A DNA stretch of 36,184 bases from Erysipelothrix sp. (GCA_012735275.1 JAAYHR010000001.1:1-36184), one strand, 5' to 3'; counted from the stretch's first letter, positions 17,627 to 26,716 are shown. Notes: generated from the letters alone by a model not told the origin. Translations and numbers: made by a program.

Positions 17627-17647
17627 AAAGTATACCTCCTAATAAAG

Positions 17648-17677
17648 ATAGTTACATTTGTAAACGGTGTTTGTCAA
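17648..17677 (-). promoter_or_regulatory. copB promoter with CopY/BlaI-type operator
   Basis: On the minus strand TTGACA (17672-17677) is followed after 18 bases by AACTAT (17648-17653). Within the spacer is TACAAATGTA (17653-17662), which fits the TACAnnTGTA operator of CopY and BlaI/MecI repressors. The operator overlaps the -10 region, so a bound repressor would block transcription until copper releases it. The CopY gene itself is not in the window. Confidence 0.75.
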
Positions 17678-17688
17678 CTACTTGCATT

Positions 17689-17727
17689 AAAAAAAGCTAT
17701 AAGACCTATTTTCTAGGTATTATAGCT
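17689..17727 (-). terminator. Terminator after hpf
   Basis: On the minus strand AGCTATAATACCTA pairs with TAGGTCTTATAGCT around GAAAA, followed by seven T. A long stem with a clear T tract. Confidence 0.85.
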
Positions 17728-17740
17728 AATACTTTAATTA

Positions 17741-18265
17741 CTATGTTTCTAGTAAACCATATCCACCTTGATCACGTTTATAAACAAGGGCAACTCGATT
17801 GGTTTCATCATCTGTGTATAAGAAGAAAGTATGTCCTAACATTTCCATCATTAGGATCGCCTCATCAAGAGTCATAACTTCTGCATCAATTGATTTGGTT
17901 CTAACTAATTCCTGAACTACAGCATCTTCTTTATCTGTTTGTTCTAAAAACTCTGTAACTAAACTGTCTTTATGATGATCAGTTAAACGAGATTTATGTT
18001 TCTTAATCTGTTTCTCTAACTTATCAAGTGCTACATCAATTGCTGAGTAATAATCGTCCGCAACCGCTTCTGCTCTTAATAATCCGATTTTAGTCGCAAT
18101 AGTTACTTCTACCTTATGGTATGAAGAATATATCTTAACTAAAACATTTGCTACTGTTTCATCATCTACTGCAATGTAACGATCTAAGAATTCAAGTTTA
18201 CTTTCAGCTCTTGTTCTCATTCCATCAGTAATATCGACATTTTTACCACGTACATTTACTTTCAT
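17741..18265 (-). CDS. hpf: Long-form ribosome hibernation promoting factor
   Basis: Long HPF (174 residues from the ATG at 18265) binds 30S subunits and dimerises ribosomes into 100S particles when growth slows. The N-terminal domain shows VNVRGKNVDITDGMR and the KVEVTIAT strand; the C-terminal dimerisation domain shows the family-typical IDAEVMTLDEAILMMEMLGHTFFLYTDDET... ending GGYGLLE. The open frame reaches 18298, but AGGAGG sits 7 bases before the ATG at 18265, which also matches family starts. It is monocistronic between two terminators. A short leader with TACTATACTATAAATA carries a probable -10. Confidence 0.94.
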   Translation of the reverse strand: MKVNVRGKNVDITDGMRTRAESKLEFLDRYIAVDDETVANVLVKIYSSYHKVEVTIATKIGLLRAEAVADDYYSAIDVALDKLEKQIKKHKSRLTDHHKDSLVTEFLEQTDKEDAVVQELVRTKSIDAEVMTLDEAILMMEMLGHTFFLYTDDETNRVALVYKRDQGGYGLLET

Positions 18266-18343
18266 AATTATACCTCCTATATTTATAGTATAGTACAAAT
18301 TAATCTAGTTTGCACACATAAGAACTATTATTCTCAATAAAGT

Positions 18344-18384
18344 AAAAAACTACAATTATGAATTAGCTTCAATAATTGTAGTTT
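18344..18384 (-). terminator. Terminator after valS
   Basis: On the minus strand AAACTACAATTAT pairs with ATAATTGTAGTTT around a loop of about 11 bases and is followed by a T run, starting 7 bases after the valS stop codon. Confidence 0.85.
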
Positions 18385-18390
18385 AATTAA

Positions 18391-21006
18391 TTATTTAAGT
18401 TTGTTTTTAACTTCTTCTAATGAAGCTAAGACACTCTTTAATTGTGTTTTATATGCTTCAAGTTTTTCAACTTCAATATCAACTTTAGCTTGTGGTGCTT
18501 TATCCACAAAGTTTTTATTTGCTAGCATATTTTCTGAACGTTTAATTTCATTTAATAAGCGTTCTTCTTCTTTACTTAACTTTTCAAGTTCAACCGCATA
18601 GTCAACAATGTCGGCAACTAATACGTTAACTGATCCTGCTGAATATACTCTTGATAATAGTTCACCCTCTAATTCTTCAACCATATTGGCACGAACTAAA
18701 TTAATAAGCATTTCTTTTTCAATACCTGTAAAGCTAATTAAGTTATTATCGAAATCTTTTGTATAAACATCTAATGTTTGTGATGGTTTAATATTGTACT
18801 CAACACGGATTTCTCGAACTAATTTAATTACTTCAATAATCTTACTCATTTGTTTAACCATTGCATTATCAACTGCAGCTTCTGCCTGTGGCCAAGCTTT
18901 ATCGTAGATAGATGCTCCACTTAATATTTCATAGATTTCATCAGTTACATATGGAATAAATGGATGTAAGACAGCTAGGATATTTTCTAAGATTGATTTT
19001 AGTGTATATGCTGTAGCATTTTTAACTTTTGGATCTTCTGATTTGATTCCTGCTTTTGATAATTCAATATAGTAATCACAGAACTCATCCCAAACAAAGT
19101 GATAAATTGCATTTCCAGCAATAGCATACTCATATGTTTCCATATTAGTATTAACTTCATTAATCATGGCATTAAACTTATCTTTAATCCAGATATCAGC
19201 CACTGTGTAATCTTCTGTAGCTGGCTCACTAATTTCAATTCCTTCAAGATTCATCATAACAAATCTTGAGGCATTGTATAGTTTGTTAATAAAGTTAGAT
19301 GCTGCAGTAACTTTCGTTTCATTGTAACGAATATCTTGGCCTGGACTTGAGTTTGTTGCTAAGAAGAAACGTAGTGCATCAATTCCATATTCAGCAATAA
19401 CGTCCATTGGATCAACACCATTACCAAGTGACTTACTCATCTTAACACCATGAGCATCACGAATTAATCCGTGGATAATAACATCTTTAAATGGACGTTC
19501 TTTCATTAAGTATTTTGACATAAATGCCATACGTGCTACCCAGAAGAAAATAATGTCATAACCAGTAACTAGGGCACCATTTGGGAAGTAACGATCTAAA
19601 TCGTCTGATTCCTCTGGCCAACCTAAAGTTGCAAATGGCCATAGTGCACTTGAGAACCATGTATCTAATACATCTGGATCTTGTGTATAGTTTTCAATAT
19701 CCGCTGGTGGAGTTTCACTTACGTAAACTTCACCTGTTTCATTGTGGTAGTAAGCCGGAATCTTATGTCCCCACCAAATTTGGCGTGAAATCGTCCAGTC
19801 TTCAATATTGTCTAACCAGTTGTGTAAAGTATTTTCAAATCTTGGTGGATAGAAGTTTATTTTCGTATCTTCACTCTTTTGATCTTCAAGTACTGCTTCT
19901 GCTAAAGGTTTCATCTTAACAAACCATTGCATTGATAAGTATGGCTCAACAATAACACCTGTACGCTCTGAGTGTCCTACTTGGTGTAAGTGTTCTTCAA
20001 TTTTAACAACATCATCATTTTCTTCTAAGAAAGCTACTAATTGTTTTCTTGCTTCAAAACGATCAAGACCAGCAAATTGATTTGCAAGTTCATTCATTGA
20101 TCCATCTTTGTTCATACAGTTAACTAATTCTAGATTATGACGCTCTTTAATTTCAAAGTCATTTGGATCGTGAGCTGGTGTACATTTCATTGCTCCAGTA
20201 CCAAATTCAACATCAACGTAATCATCTGCAACAATTGGAATTAATTGACCATTTGCTGGGTTAATTACTTGTTTACCAATCACATCAGTATAACGCTCAT
20301 CTGTTGGGTTAACAACGATACAAACGTCTCCAAACATAGTTTCTGGACGTGTAGTTGATACATCTAAATACTTATCTGAATTTTCAAAACGGTATTTGAA
20401 TGTATACATTTTCCCAGCTACATCTTTATGTTCTACTTCAATGTTTGATAGAGCTGTTTGAGCTTCTACGTCCCAGTTAATTATTCTCTCACCACGGTAT
20501 AGAAGTCCATCATTATATAGTTGAACAAATACTGTATTGACCGCTTCATTGAATGAAGAATCTAAAGTGAATTTTTCACGTGTGTAGTCTAGTGATAAAC
20601 CTAAACTTGCCCATTGTTCACGAATAATTGCTGCATACTCATCTTTCCAAGCGAATGCTGTCTCAGTAAACTTTTCGCGACCTAATTCATAGTGGTTAAC
20701 ACCTTGCTTACGTAGGCGGTCAACAACTACTGCTTGTGTAGCAATACCAGCATGGTCCATCCCAGGTAAAAATAATGTATCAAAATTATTCATATGTTTA
20801 TGTCTAATTAAGATATCTTGTAGTGTATTGTCCCAAGCATGTCCTAAGTGTAGGATACCTGTTACGTTTGGCGGTGGAATCATAACTGAGAATGGATCTT
20901 TACTTGAACTTGACCCTTCAGCTAAAAACCTATTTTCATTTTTCCAACGATCATAACGACCCTCTTCAATCTTCTTAAAATTATATTTTGCATCTAATTG
21001 TTTCAT
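18391..21006 (-). CDS. valS: Valyl-tRNA synthetase
   Basis: ValS charges tRNA-Val and edits mischarged threonine. The 871-residue protein has the class I signatures PPPNVTGILHLGHA (HIGH) and KMSKSLGN (KMSKS), a CP1 editing region between them (STTRPETMFGD, TGAMKCTPAHDPND), and a C-terminal tRNA-binding coiled coil (LEKLSKEEERLLNEIKRSE). I place the start at the ATG at 21006, behind GGAGG; 13 further upstream codons would run into the leader's terminator. A T-box riboswitch lies immediately upstream, so expression should rise when tRNA-Val is uncharged. Confidence 0.97.
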   Translation of the reverse strand: MKQLDAKYNFKKIEEGRYDRWKNENRFLAEGSSSSKDPFSVMIPPPNVTGILHLGHAWDNTLQDILIRHKHMNNFDTLFLPGMDHAGIATQAVVVDRLRKQGVNHYELGREKFTETAFAWKDEYAAIIREQWASLGLSLDYTREKFTLDSSFNEAVNTVFVQLYNDGLLYRGERIINWDVEAQTALSNIEVEHKDVAGKMYTFKYRFENSDKYLDVSTTRPETMFGDVCIVVNPTDERYTDVIGKQVINPANGQLIPIVADDYVDVEFGTGAMKCTPAHDPNDFEIKERHNLELVNCMNKDGSMNELANQFAGLDRFEARKQLVAFLEENDDVVKIEEHLHQVGHSERTGVIVEPYLSMQWFVKMKPLAEAVLEDQKSEDTKINFYPPRFENTLHNWLDNIEDWTISRQIWWGHKIPAYYHNETGEVYVSETPPADIENYTQDPDVLDTWFSSALWPFATLGWPEESDDLDRYFPNGALVTGYDIIFFWVARMAFMSKYLMKERPFKDVIIHGLIRDAHGVKMSKSLGNGVDPMDVIAEYGIDALRFFLATNSSPGQDIRYNETKVTAASNFINKLYNASRFVMMNLEGIEISEPATEDYTVADIWIKDKFNAMINEVNTNMETYEYAIAGNAIYHFVWDEFCDYYIELSKAGIKSEDPKVKNATAYTLKSILENILAVLHPFIPYVTDEIYEILSGASIYDKAWPQAEAAVDNAMVKQMSKIIEVIKLVREIRVEYNIKPSQTLDVYTKDFDNNLISFTGIEKEMLINLVRANMVEELEGELLSRVYSAGSVNVLVADIVDYAVELEKLSKEEERLLNEIKRSENMLANKNFVDKAPQAKVDIEVEKLEAYKTQLKSVLASLEEVKNKLK

Positions 21007-21011
21007 CTTTT

Positions 21012-21262
21012 CCTCCAATAAAAAAACGTCCCCTAAGGACGTCAATAACGCGTTACCACCTTAATTAGCACTTAAAAAGTGCTCTCTTAAAATCATTAAC
21101 GCTGATTAACGTTTTTATCTACTAATATTCAATAAAACACTCCTGGGTGACACTTCTAGTTTAAACATCTTTTTTCACCAACCAAAGACTCTCTAAAGTT
21201 CTTACTAAAATTAATCCATTCATCGTTTCTACTATAGTAACATGCTAACCTATGTTTGTAAA
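21012..21262 (-). ncRNA. T-box riboswitch leader of valS with promoter
   Basis: On the minus strand a promoter TTTACA-17-TACTAT (21257-21262, 21234-21239) precedes a leader with AGAGAG (21189-21194), the apical GGTTGGTGAA (21174-21183), a specifier zone GAAGTGTCA (21149-21156) offering GTG or GTC, both valine codons, the conserved T-box AAGGTGGTAACGCG (21049-21062), and a terminator hairpin ACGTCC/GGACGT with a long T run (21020-21043). Uncharged tRNA-Val would pair with specifier and T-box and stabilise the antiterminator. Confidence 0.93.
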
Positions 21263-21266
21263 CTGC

Positions 21267-21827
21267 TTAAATATTTTCCTTAATAATACGTTTAATCTCT
21301 GCTGCAGCTTGTTCTGGTGTTGTGTTGCAGACAGAATAATCATATTCATCTACCATATGAAGTTCACTTTCAGCTTTTGATAAGCGCTTTTGAACGACTT
21401 CTTCTGGTTCTGAATTTCTATTTCTTATCCTATTTTCCAACTCATCCATGTTTGGCGGCAGTAAGAAAATTGATAAGTGGTCACTAGCATTTTTCATAAT
21501 TTGCTTAGCACCTTCAACTTCAATTTCGAGAATAACATTGTACCCCTTATTACGCATGTCTTCTACATATTGCTTAGGAGTTCCATAGGAATTACCTACA
21601 AAACTTGCATATTCTAATAGTTCATAATTCTTAATGGCATCTTGAAATTCCTCTTCAGAAACGAAAAAATAATCCACTTTATCTACTTCGTCCTTACGGG
21701 GCTTTCTAGTTGTCATCGAGATAGAATATACTAAATTCAAATCTTGATCATCGATGAAGTGTTCACGAACAGTTCCCTTGCCGACTCCTGATGGTCCACT
21801 ATATATTATTAACAATCCCTTTTTCAT
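21267..21827 (-). CDS. gmk: Guanylate kinase
   Basis: Gmk phosphorylates GMP to GDP. The 186-residue protein has the P-loop YSGPSGVGKGT, the GMP-binding SMTTRKPRKDEVD and YFFVSEEEF motifs, and the lid segment RNRNSEPEEVVQKRL. The start is ATG behind AAGGAGA. It lies between the nptA terminator and the valS T-box promoter. In many Bacillota it is linked to rpoZ and priA; those are not here. Confidence 0.95.
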   Translation of the reverse strand: MKKGLLIIYSGPSGVGKGTVREHFIDDQDLNLVYSISMTTRKPRKDEVDKVDYFFVSEEEFQDAIKNYELLEYASFVGNSYGTPKQYVEDMRNKGYNVILEIEVEGAKQIMKNASDHLSIFLLPPNMDELENRIRNRNSEPEEVVQKRLSKAESELHMVDEYDYSVCNTTPEQAAAEIKRIIKENI

Positions 21828-21856
21828 TATATTCTCCTTTTAAATATTCTATATAA

Positions 21857-21897
21857 GAAAAGAGTAATTGTCAATTAAAATGTCCAATTACTCTTAA
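21857..21897 (-). terminator. Terminator after the Na/Pi cotransporter gene
   Basis: On the minus strand AAGAGTAATTG pairs with CAATTACTCTT around a loop of about 14 bases, followed by TTCTTATAT. The arms nearly match those of the terminator at 10757-10781. Confidence 0.7.
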
Positions 21898-21917
21898 TTC
21901 TTTTATATTAAATTTCC

Positions 21918-23582
21918 TTATAGGATATAATCTTTAATTCGATTAGCAATATTAGAAGCATAATCTCCAACACGCTCAAAGTCACTTAGGATATCAACAT
22001 ATAAAGCCATACTTGTTGAACCCATTGGTACCTTGTTTTTTAAACGATTAATGAAGGCATTACGTGCAGCCGATTCATTATGATTTAACTCCTGTTCATT
22101 ACCATAGATACGGTCAATTAAGTAACGGCTTGGTTCATCAACAAGTGCATTTAAATCAGATAGAATGATTTCGATTAACTTCATAATATCAGTTAACTCT
22201 GTAACTGCATCATCTGAGAACGTTTCACCTTGTTCATAAACTGAAGTCACGTGTGTTGCGACGTTCATCAAGTGATCGCCAATACGTTCAACATCTTTAA
22301 CTGAATACATTAAGTAGTTTAAGTAAAGTCCGCTTGACTCTGATAAACTTGCTCCTGAGATTTCAACTAAGTACATTGAAATTGAACGGTTTAATTCGTT
22401 AACGATTTCTTCAATCTCATTAGCACCATCAAATTCTTCAATATTTTTAGTTTGAATTAACTTACGTACTTTCTCAAATACATCTTTAGAATATCCTGTC
22501 ATTTCTAATAGTCCACGGTGAGCAATTTCTAGCGCTAAAGTTGGTGACTCTTCAATAATTGAATGTTCAAATTTAGTTTTAACAGAAACTTGATCAACAA
22601 CTTCCACAACTCCATCATCTTTGTATAGTTTATTAATGAATGCTTCAAGTTGTGCTAAGAATGGGAATAATAATAACATTGTAACTAAGTTGAATAAGAA
22701 GTGCGCAAAGGCAATTTCCATCATACGTCCAAGTCCAAAGTAAACAGATACCCCACTAACAATGCTTACGTAAATTGGTAATAGTGACATAAAGATTACT
22801 GTTCCAATAAAGTTAACAAAAATATGGAAGAAAGCAGTCTTTTTCGCATCTTTAGTTCCACCAATTGCTGCAAGAACTGCCGTAACTGTTGTACCAATAT
22901 TGTTACCTAATAAGATAGGTAGTGATGCTGCTAGTGATAATCCACCAGATGCATATAAAGTTTGTAGAATACCGATTGTTGCTGATGATGATTGAATTAA
23001 CATTGTCATACCAACACCTAGTAATACTCCGTAGAATGCATTACCACCTAAGATTACAGCGAACTCTGCAAACATTGGCATGTCAGATAGTACTTTTAAA
23101 CCATCGCCCATTAATTCTAATCCAAAGAATAGAATACCAAAGTAAATTGCTAAATGCGCATAAGAAATAACTTTCTTACTCTTAGAAAATAATAATACTC
23201 CAGCACCAATTAAGATTGCATATGGCGCAATAACTCCTAAGTTAAATCCAATCATAATCGCAGTAATAGTGGTACCAATATTTGATCCCATCATTACAGC
23301 TAATGCTTGCGAGAATGACATTAAGCCTGATCTTATTAATGATATTACTAGTGCAGTTGTTGCCGAACTAGATTGAAGTAGTGCTGTAACTACAATCCCT
23401 ACTAATAACCCTTTAAATTTATTCGTTGTATATTTATCAATGATAGTTTTTAATCTTGTACCAGCGATAACTTTTAACTCTTCCCCGATGGCATTAATTC
23501 CAAAGAGAAATAGACCCAAGCCCGCTACAACAATGACAATGTCAAAGCCAACGGCTCTAGCCTGTTCAATAAACGTTAACAT
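21918..23582 (-). CDS. Na/Pi cotransporter family protein with C-terminal PhoU-like domain
   Basis: A 554-residue NptA/PNaS family membrane protein. Two repeated transport motifs rich in QSSSAT are visible (LLQSSSATTALVISL and LIQSSSATIGILQTL), each followed by glycine-rich NIGTT segments, within about eight to ten hydrophobic helices (residues 15-310). The C-terminal third (about 340-550) is soluble, helical and PhoU-like, with ERIGDH and ERVGDYA segments. Family members import phosphate with sodium; the PhoU-like part is thought to regulate. The start is behind AGGAGG and the gene diverges from rqcH over a 118-base gap. Confidence 0.9.
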   Translation of the reverse strand: MLTFIEQARAVGFDIVIVVAGLGLFLFGINAIGEELKVIAGTRLKTIIDKYTTNKFKGLLVGIVVTALLQSSSATTALVISLIRSGLMSFSQALAVMMGSNIGTTITAIMIGFNLGVIAPYAILIGAGVLLFSKSKKVISYAHLAIYFGILFFGLELMGDGLKVLSDMPMFAEFAVILGGNAFYGVLLGVGMTMLIQSSSATIGILQTLYASGGLSLAASLPILLGNNIGTTVTAVLAAIGGTKDAKKTAFFHIFVNFIGTVIFMSLLPIYVSIVSGVSVYFGLGRMMEIAFAHFLFNLVTMLLLFPFLAQLEAFINKLYKDDGVVEVVDQVSVKTKFEHSIIEESPTLALEIAHRGLLEMTGYSKDVFEKVRKLIQTKNIEEFDGANEIEEIVNELNRSISMYLVEISGASLSESSGLYLNYLMYSVKDVERIGDHLMNVATHVTSVYEQGETFSDDAVTELTDIMKLIEIILSDLNALVDEPSRYLIDRIYGNEQELNHNESAARNAFINRLKNKVPMGSTSMALYVDILSDFERVGDYASNIANRIKDYIL

Positions 23583-23675
23583 AAACGCCTCCTATACCCT
23601 TTATTAATATTTTAGGTTCTTTATAATGCTAACATAACAATAGGAATAATACAACGAAATACCTAGTATTTTTGC

Positions 23676-23681
23676 TATAAT
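23676..23681 (+). promoter_or_regulatory. Extended -10 promoter of rqcH
   Basis: TTTGCTATAAT (TATAAT at 23676-23681) carries the TGn extension and sits 20 bases before the chosen start. The site AGGAGTG follows. No convincing -35 hexamer is visible. Confidence 0.6.
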
Positions 23682-23700
23682 AGAGTCAGGAGTGATGCAA

Positions 23701-25329
23701 ATGGCACTTGATGGAATTGTCTTAAATAAGATTGTAGAAAAACTAAATGAGGACTTACCAATTAGAATAAATAAAATATATTCCATTGGTAAAAATGAAA
23801 TACTTTTTAACGTACGCGCCCAGCGAGAAAACAAAAAGATCCTAATTTCAAACAACCCTAATCATAATCGAATTCAACTAACAAGTAGAAATTATGACAA
23901 TGATCAAGAACCAAGTAACTTTGTTATGCTATTAAGAAAATATCTTCTTAATGGAAATATAGTTAAAATCAATCAATTTAACTTTGATCGAATTATTGAA
24001 ATTCAAATTGAAAATCATAACAACATCGGTGATCTGGTCACATATAACTTACACTTAGAATTACTAGGTCGTTATTCAAATACGATTTTATGTGATAGTG
24101 ATAATATAATTATTGATGCAATTAAACGAATCTCACCATTTGAAAGCGAAACTAAATCAATTATCCCAGGTGCAAAATATCAAAATATTGTCGATTATGA
24201 AAAGACATCGCTATACGATGCTAAAACAATTGATATTAATGCTAACTTGTCACAAGTATATTCTGGTCTTTCCCCGGCTCTAGCTGAAGAAATAAAGTAT
24301 CGAATAAGTAAGCAGGAAGACCTAATTGATATTATTGGTGAGATTAAGAACTCAGATCAATTAGTTATATCAAAAAAAGGAGTTAAATCAGATTATCACC
24401 TGATTCCCCTAACCAATCTTTATGAAGACTTCACTGCAATGGATATCTTTGATGGTTTAGATCACTATCATTATGATAAATCTTTAAACCAAAGAATCAA
24501 ACAAGAAACTGATGACCTCTTAAAATTTATTCGAAGAGAAATAAAGAAATCTAAGAAAAAGATTGAAAAGATTTCAAATGAAATTCATGTTAATACAGAT
24601 TATGAAGACTTTAGACTTAAAGGTGACCTTTTAACTACCTACTTATATAGTTTTAAAAAGGGTGATAAAGAAGTTACCGTCATCGATTATAATGATAATC
24701 AAGAAATGACAATTCAACTAGATACTAAACTAGCACAAATTGATAATGCTCAAAAGTATTATAAGCAGTATCGTAAACGTAAAAATTCTTTAAATCACTT
24801 AAATGAGCAAATTGAAATTGCCAATAACAATATTGCGTACTTCACCCTCTTAAAGGATCAGTTAGAGTTTGCAGATATCGCTAGTGCCAAAGAAATTAAA
24901 GAAGAACTGATTGCTAATAAATATCTATTTGATAAGAAGAAAACCAAGAAAGCAAGTCAACGTAAGTCAAAACCAAATTATTTAAGTGTCTTCTATAATG
25001 ACATTTCAATAAAAGTTGGAAGAAACAACATTCAAAATGACTATCTACTAAAACAAGCTCATCGTAATGACTATTGGTTCCATGTAGCTGATTATCACGG
25101 ATCACATGTCTTAGTCTCTGCTAGTGAGTTAAGTGATGATATAATTGAGTTTGCCGCAACACTCGCTGCTCAATATTCACAAATATCGACGGCTGAGAAT
25201 GTCACAGTCAACTATACACAAGTTCGAAACATTAAAAAAACTAAGATTAAAGGTTTAGTTAATCTTAGTCAGTTTGATTCAATTACCATCCCTAATGATA
25301 AGAATCTCATTAAGGACTATATAAAATAA
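23701..25329 (+). CDS. rqcH: RqcH/NEMF-like ribosome quality control protein (NFACT, FbpA family)
   Basis: The only plus-strand gene in the window. The 542-residue product matches RqcH (formerly FbpA), which binds the obstructed 50S subunit and adds C-terminal alanine tails so that stalled peptides are degraded. The N-terminal NFACT-N part begins ALDGIVLNKIVEKL; a long coiled coil lies at about 260-400; the C-terminal NFACT-R domain shows the typical YWFHVADYHGSHVLV. The start at 23701 is preferred because AGGAGTG lies 6 bases before it; the open frame extends three codons further. It ends at a bidirectional terminator. Confidence 0.93.
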   Translation: MALDGIVLNKIVEKLNEDLPIRINKIYSIGKNEILFNVRAQRENKKILISNNPNHNRIQLTSRNYDNDQEPSNFVMLLRKYLLNGNIVKINQFNFDRIIEIQIENHNNIGDLVTYNLHLELLGRYSNTILCDSDNIIIDAIKRISPFESETKSIIPGAKYQNIVDYEKTSLYDAKTIDINANLSQVYSGLSPALAEEIKYRISKQEDLIDIIGEIKNSDQLVISKKGVKSDYHLIPLTNLYEDFTAMDIFDGLDHYHYDKSLNQRIKQETDDLLKFIRREIKKSKKKIEKISNEIHVNTDYEDFRLKGDLLTTYLYSFKKGDKEVTVIDYNDNQEMTIQLDTKLAQIDNAQKYYKQYRKRKNSLNHLNEQIEIANNNIAYFTLLKDQLEFADIASAKEIKEELIANKYLFDKKKTKKASQRKSKPNYLSVFYNDISIKVGRNNIQNDYLLKQAHRNDYWFHVADYHGSHVLVSASELSDDIIEFAATLAAQYSQISTAENVTVNYTQVRNIKKTKIKGLVNLSQFDSITIPNDKNLIKDYIK

Positions 25330-25330
25330 G

Positions 25331-25357
25331 AAAACACCAATTAAATTGGTGTTTTTT
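25331..25357. terminator. Bidirectional terminator between rqcH and the DUF349 region
   Basis: AAACACCAATT pairs with AATTGGTGTTT, flanked by T7 on the plus side and by TTTTCTTA on the minus side. It can serve both rqcH and the convergent gene. Confidence 0.85.
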
Positions 25358-25363
25358 TAACAA

Positions 25364-25675
25364 TTATCTCTCTAATTTACTTAATTCGTTGTTTAAACGG
25401 TCAAGTGTATCAAAGTGTTCATTGATTGATTTATTATTATTTGCAATATAACCTTGTAATTCTGAAAGTTCTTTTTCTCTTGCATCATGTTGTTCAGTGT
25501 ATGAATCATGATCCTCAGATGGTAAAGATCTTGACAGAACGCTATCGTATTTAGCAATAATTGTTTCATTTAATAATTCTAATGAGTCAATTTGTGCATT
25601 AACGTTTTCTAATTCTGTTTCGATATCTTCAAGTCTATTTGCAGTACTCACAGTATTTTGTGAATGTAAGTTTTT
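25364..25675 (-). CDS. C-terminal coiled-coil remainder of the DUF349 gene, after an in-frame TAA
   Basis: This is the same reading frame as the DUF349 gene, continuing after the TAA at 25676-25678. The first codons (KNLHSQNTVS) continue the fourth DUF349 helix; the rest is a coiled coil with heptads (LEDIETELENVNAQIDSLE) ending in NELSKLER. A GTG at 25651 could be called a start for a 95-residue protein, but no ribosome binding site precedes it. The simplest reading is the tail of a 443-residue protein cut by a nonsense codon. Separate translation or readthrough cannot be excluded from sequence. Confidence 0.6.
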   Translation of the reverse strand, partial: KNLHSQNTVSTANRLEDIETELENVNAQIDSLELLNETIIAKYDSVLSRSLPSEDHDSYTEQHDAREKELSELQGYIANNNKSINEHFDTLDRLNNELSKLER

Positions 25676-26695
25676 TTAGAATACGTCTCTAGCTCCTTGG
25701 AATGCTGTCCATAGTTGATTATCGTGTTTACGACCACTATATCCTGCTTCTTTCCATTCTTCCATTAACTCTTCCATTGCAACACGAGTTTCTTCGAAGT
25801 TAGTTGAGTCTTTTAATGATTCCGCTCTTTCAACTAAAGCAGTTTTAACATTAAACGCAACTTTTTGACCTTGTCTTAATTCTTCAAAGTGTTCATTTTG
25901 TCTTTGGAAGAAGTTTTGACGAGCTTCATTAAACTCAGCCCATAGAGCGTCATCAGTTCCACGTCCAGCAAAACCAGCTTTTTTCCATTCATCCATTAAA
26001 TTATGCATAATTGATGAAGTTTCTTTCCAGTTTACACTTTCATGATGTTCTTTAGCTTTTTCTACTAATTCAGCTTTAATTTCAGCTGCTTTTTCAATTC
26101 TTGAAACTCTGTTATCAAAGTGTTCTTTACGTTTTTGGAAGAAGTAATCATTTACTTCTTGGAATTTAGCCCATAATTCATCATTATCTGGCTCTCCTGC
26201 CCAACCTGACTCACGCCATTTACTTTGTAAAGATTTATACTTCTCAGCAGTTTTGTTCCAACGAGTTGAATCTTTCATTTCTTCTGCTTGTTGTAATAAG
26301 TCTTTCTTTCTTTCGATTGCTTCATCTATTGCTTCTTTAGATGCTGTATGACGTTCAATCGCTCTTTCGAAACGAGTTTCTAAACGGTCATCAGTTCCAA
26401 CAACATGAATTTGATTCCATTCATCTTGAATTTCTTCAATTTTAACTTCATTATCATCACCTTGTAAGTTAAACACTTCCTGAATTAATTCATTTTTTCT
26501 GTCATCTTGAACTGTATCTAAACTTTCCCAACCAAACTGTCTATTTGATCGATAAGATGGTTGTCTATAAGTTCTTTTTGGTGCAACCTTTTCTTCGCTT
26601 GCTACTTCTTCTGCCACTTCGACAGCTTCAGTTTCAAGACTTTCTACTACTTCAATTTCTTCTGAATTGTTTTCAACAATATCTATCTTATCCAT
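25676..26695 (-). CDS. DUF349 repeat protein, interrupted near its C-terminus
   Basis: This 339-residue frame has an acidic N-terminus (EEIEVVESLETEAVEVAEEV), then four helical DUF349 repeats, each with a W followed by a G-rich turn (KWRESGWAG, EWKKAGFAG, EWKEAGYSG) and a FFQ-type helix (YFFQKRKEHF, NFFQRQNEHF). The fourth repeat stops after DVF at a TAA where the other repeats have Gln, so CAA to TAA is likely. DUF349 function is not well defined. The gene has an extended -10 promoter (TGCTATAAT at 26717-26722) and lies downstream of the damaged surface-protein gene. Confidence 0.8.
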   Translation of the reverse strand: MDKIDIVENNSEEIEVVESLETEAVEVAEEVASEEKVAPKRTYRQPSYRSNRQFGWESLDTVQDDRKNELIQEVFNLQGDDNEVKIEEIQDEWNQIHVVGTDDRLETRFERAIERHTASKEAIDEAIERKKDLLQQAEEMKDSTRWNKTAEKYKSLQSKWRESGWAGEPDNDELWAKFQEVNDYFFQKRKEHFDNRVSRIEKAAEIKAELVEKAKEHHESVNWKETSSIMHNLMDEWKKAGFAGRGTDDALWAEFNEARQNFFQRQNEHFEELRQGQKVAFNVKTALVERAESLKDSTNFEETRVAMEELMEEWKEAGYSGRKHDNQLWTAFQGARDVF

Positions 26696-26716
26696 AAAAT
26701 CACTCCTACGTTAGAT

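Noticed and set aside
19581-19919. 112-codon plus-strand open frame opposite valS
   Set aside because: It lies wholly inside the valS catalytic region on the other strand and resembles no protein family.
25664-25680. A AAA AAC slippery heptamer after the DUF349 TAA, as programmed -1 frameshifting
   Set aside because: The heptamer lies after the stop in the direction of translation, so slippage there could not bypass the TAA, and the downstream frame is already the same frame.
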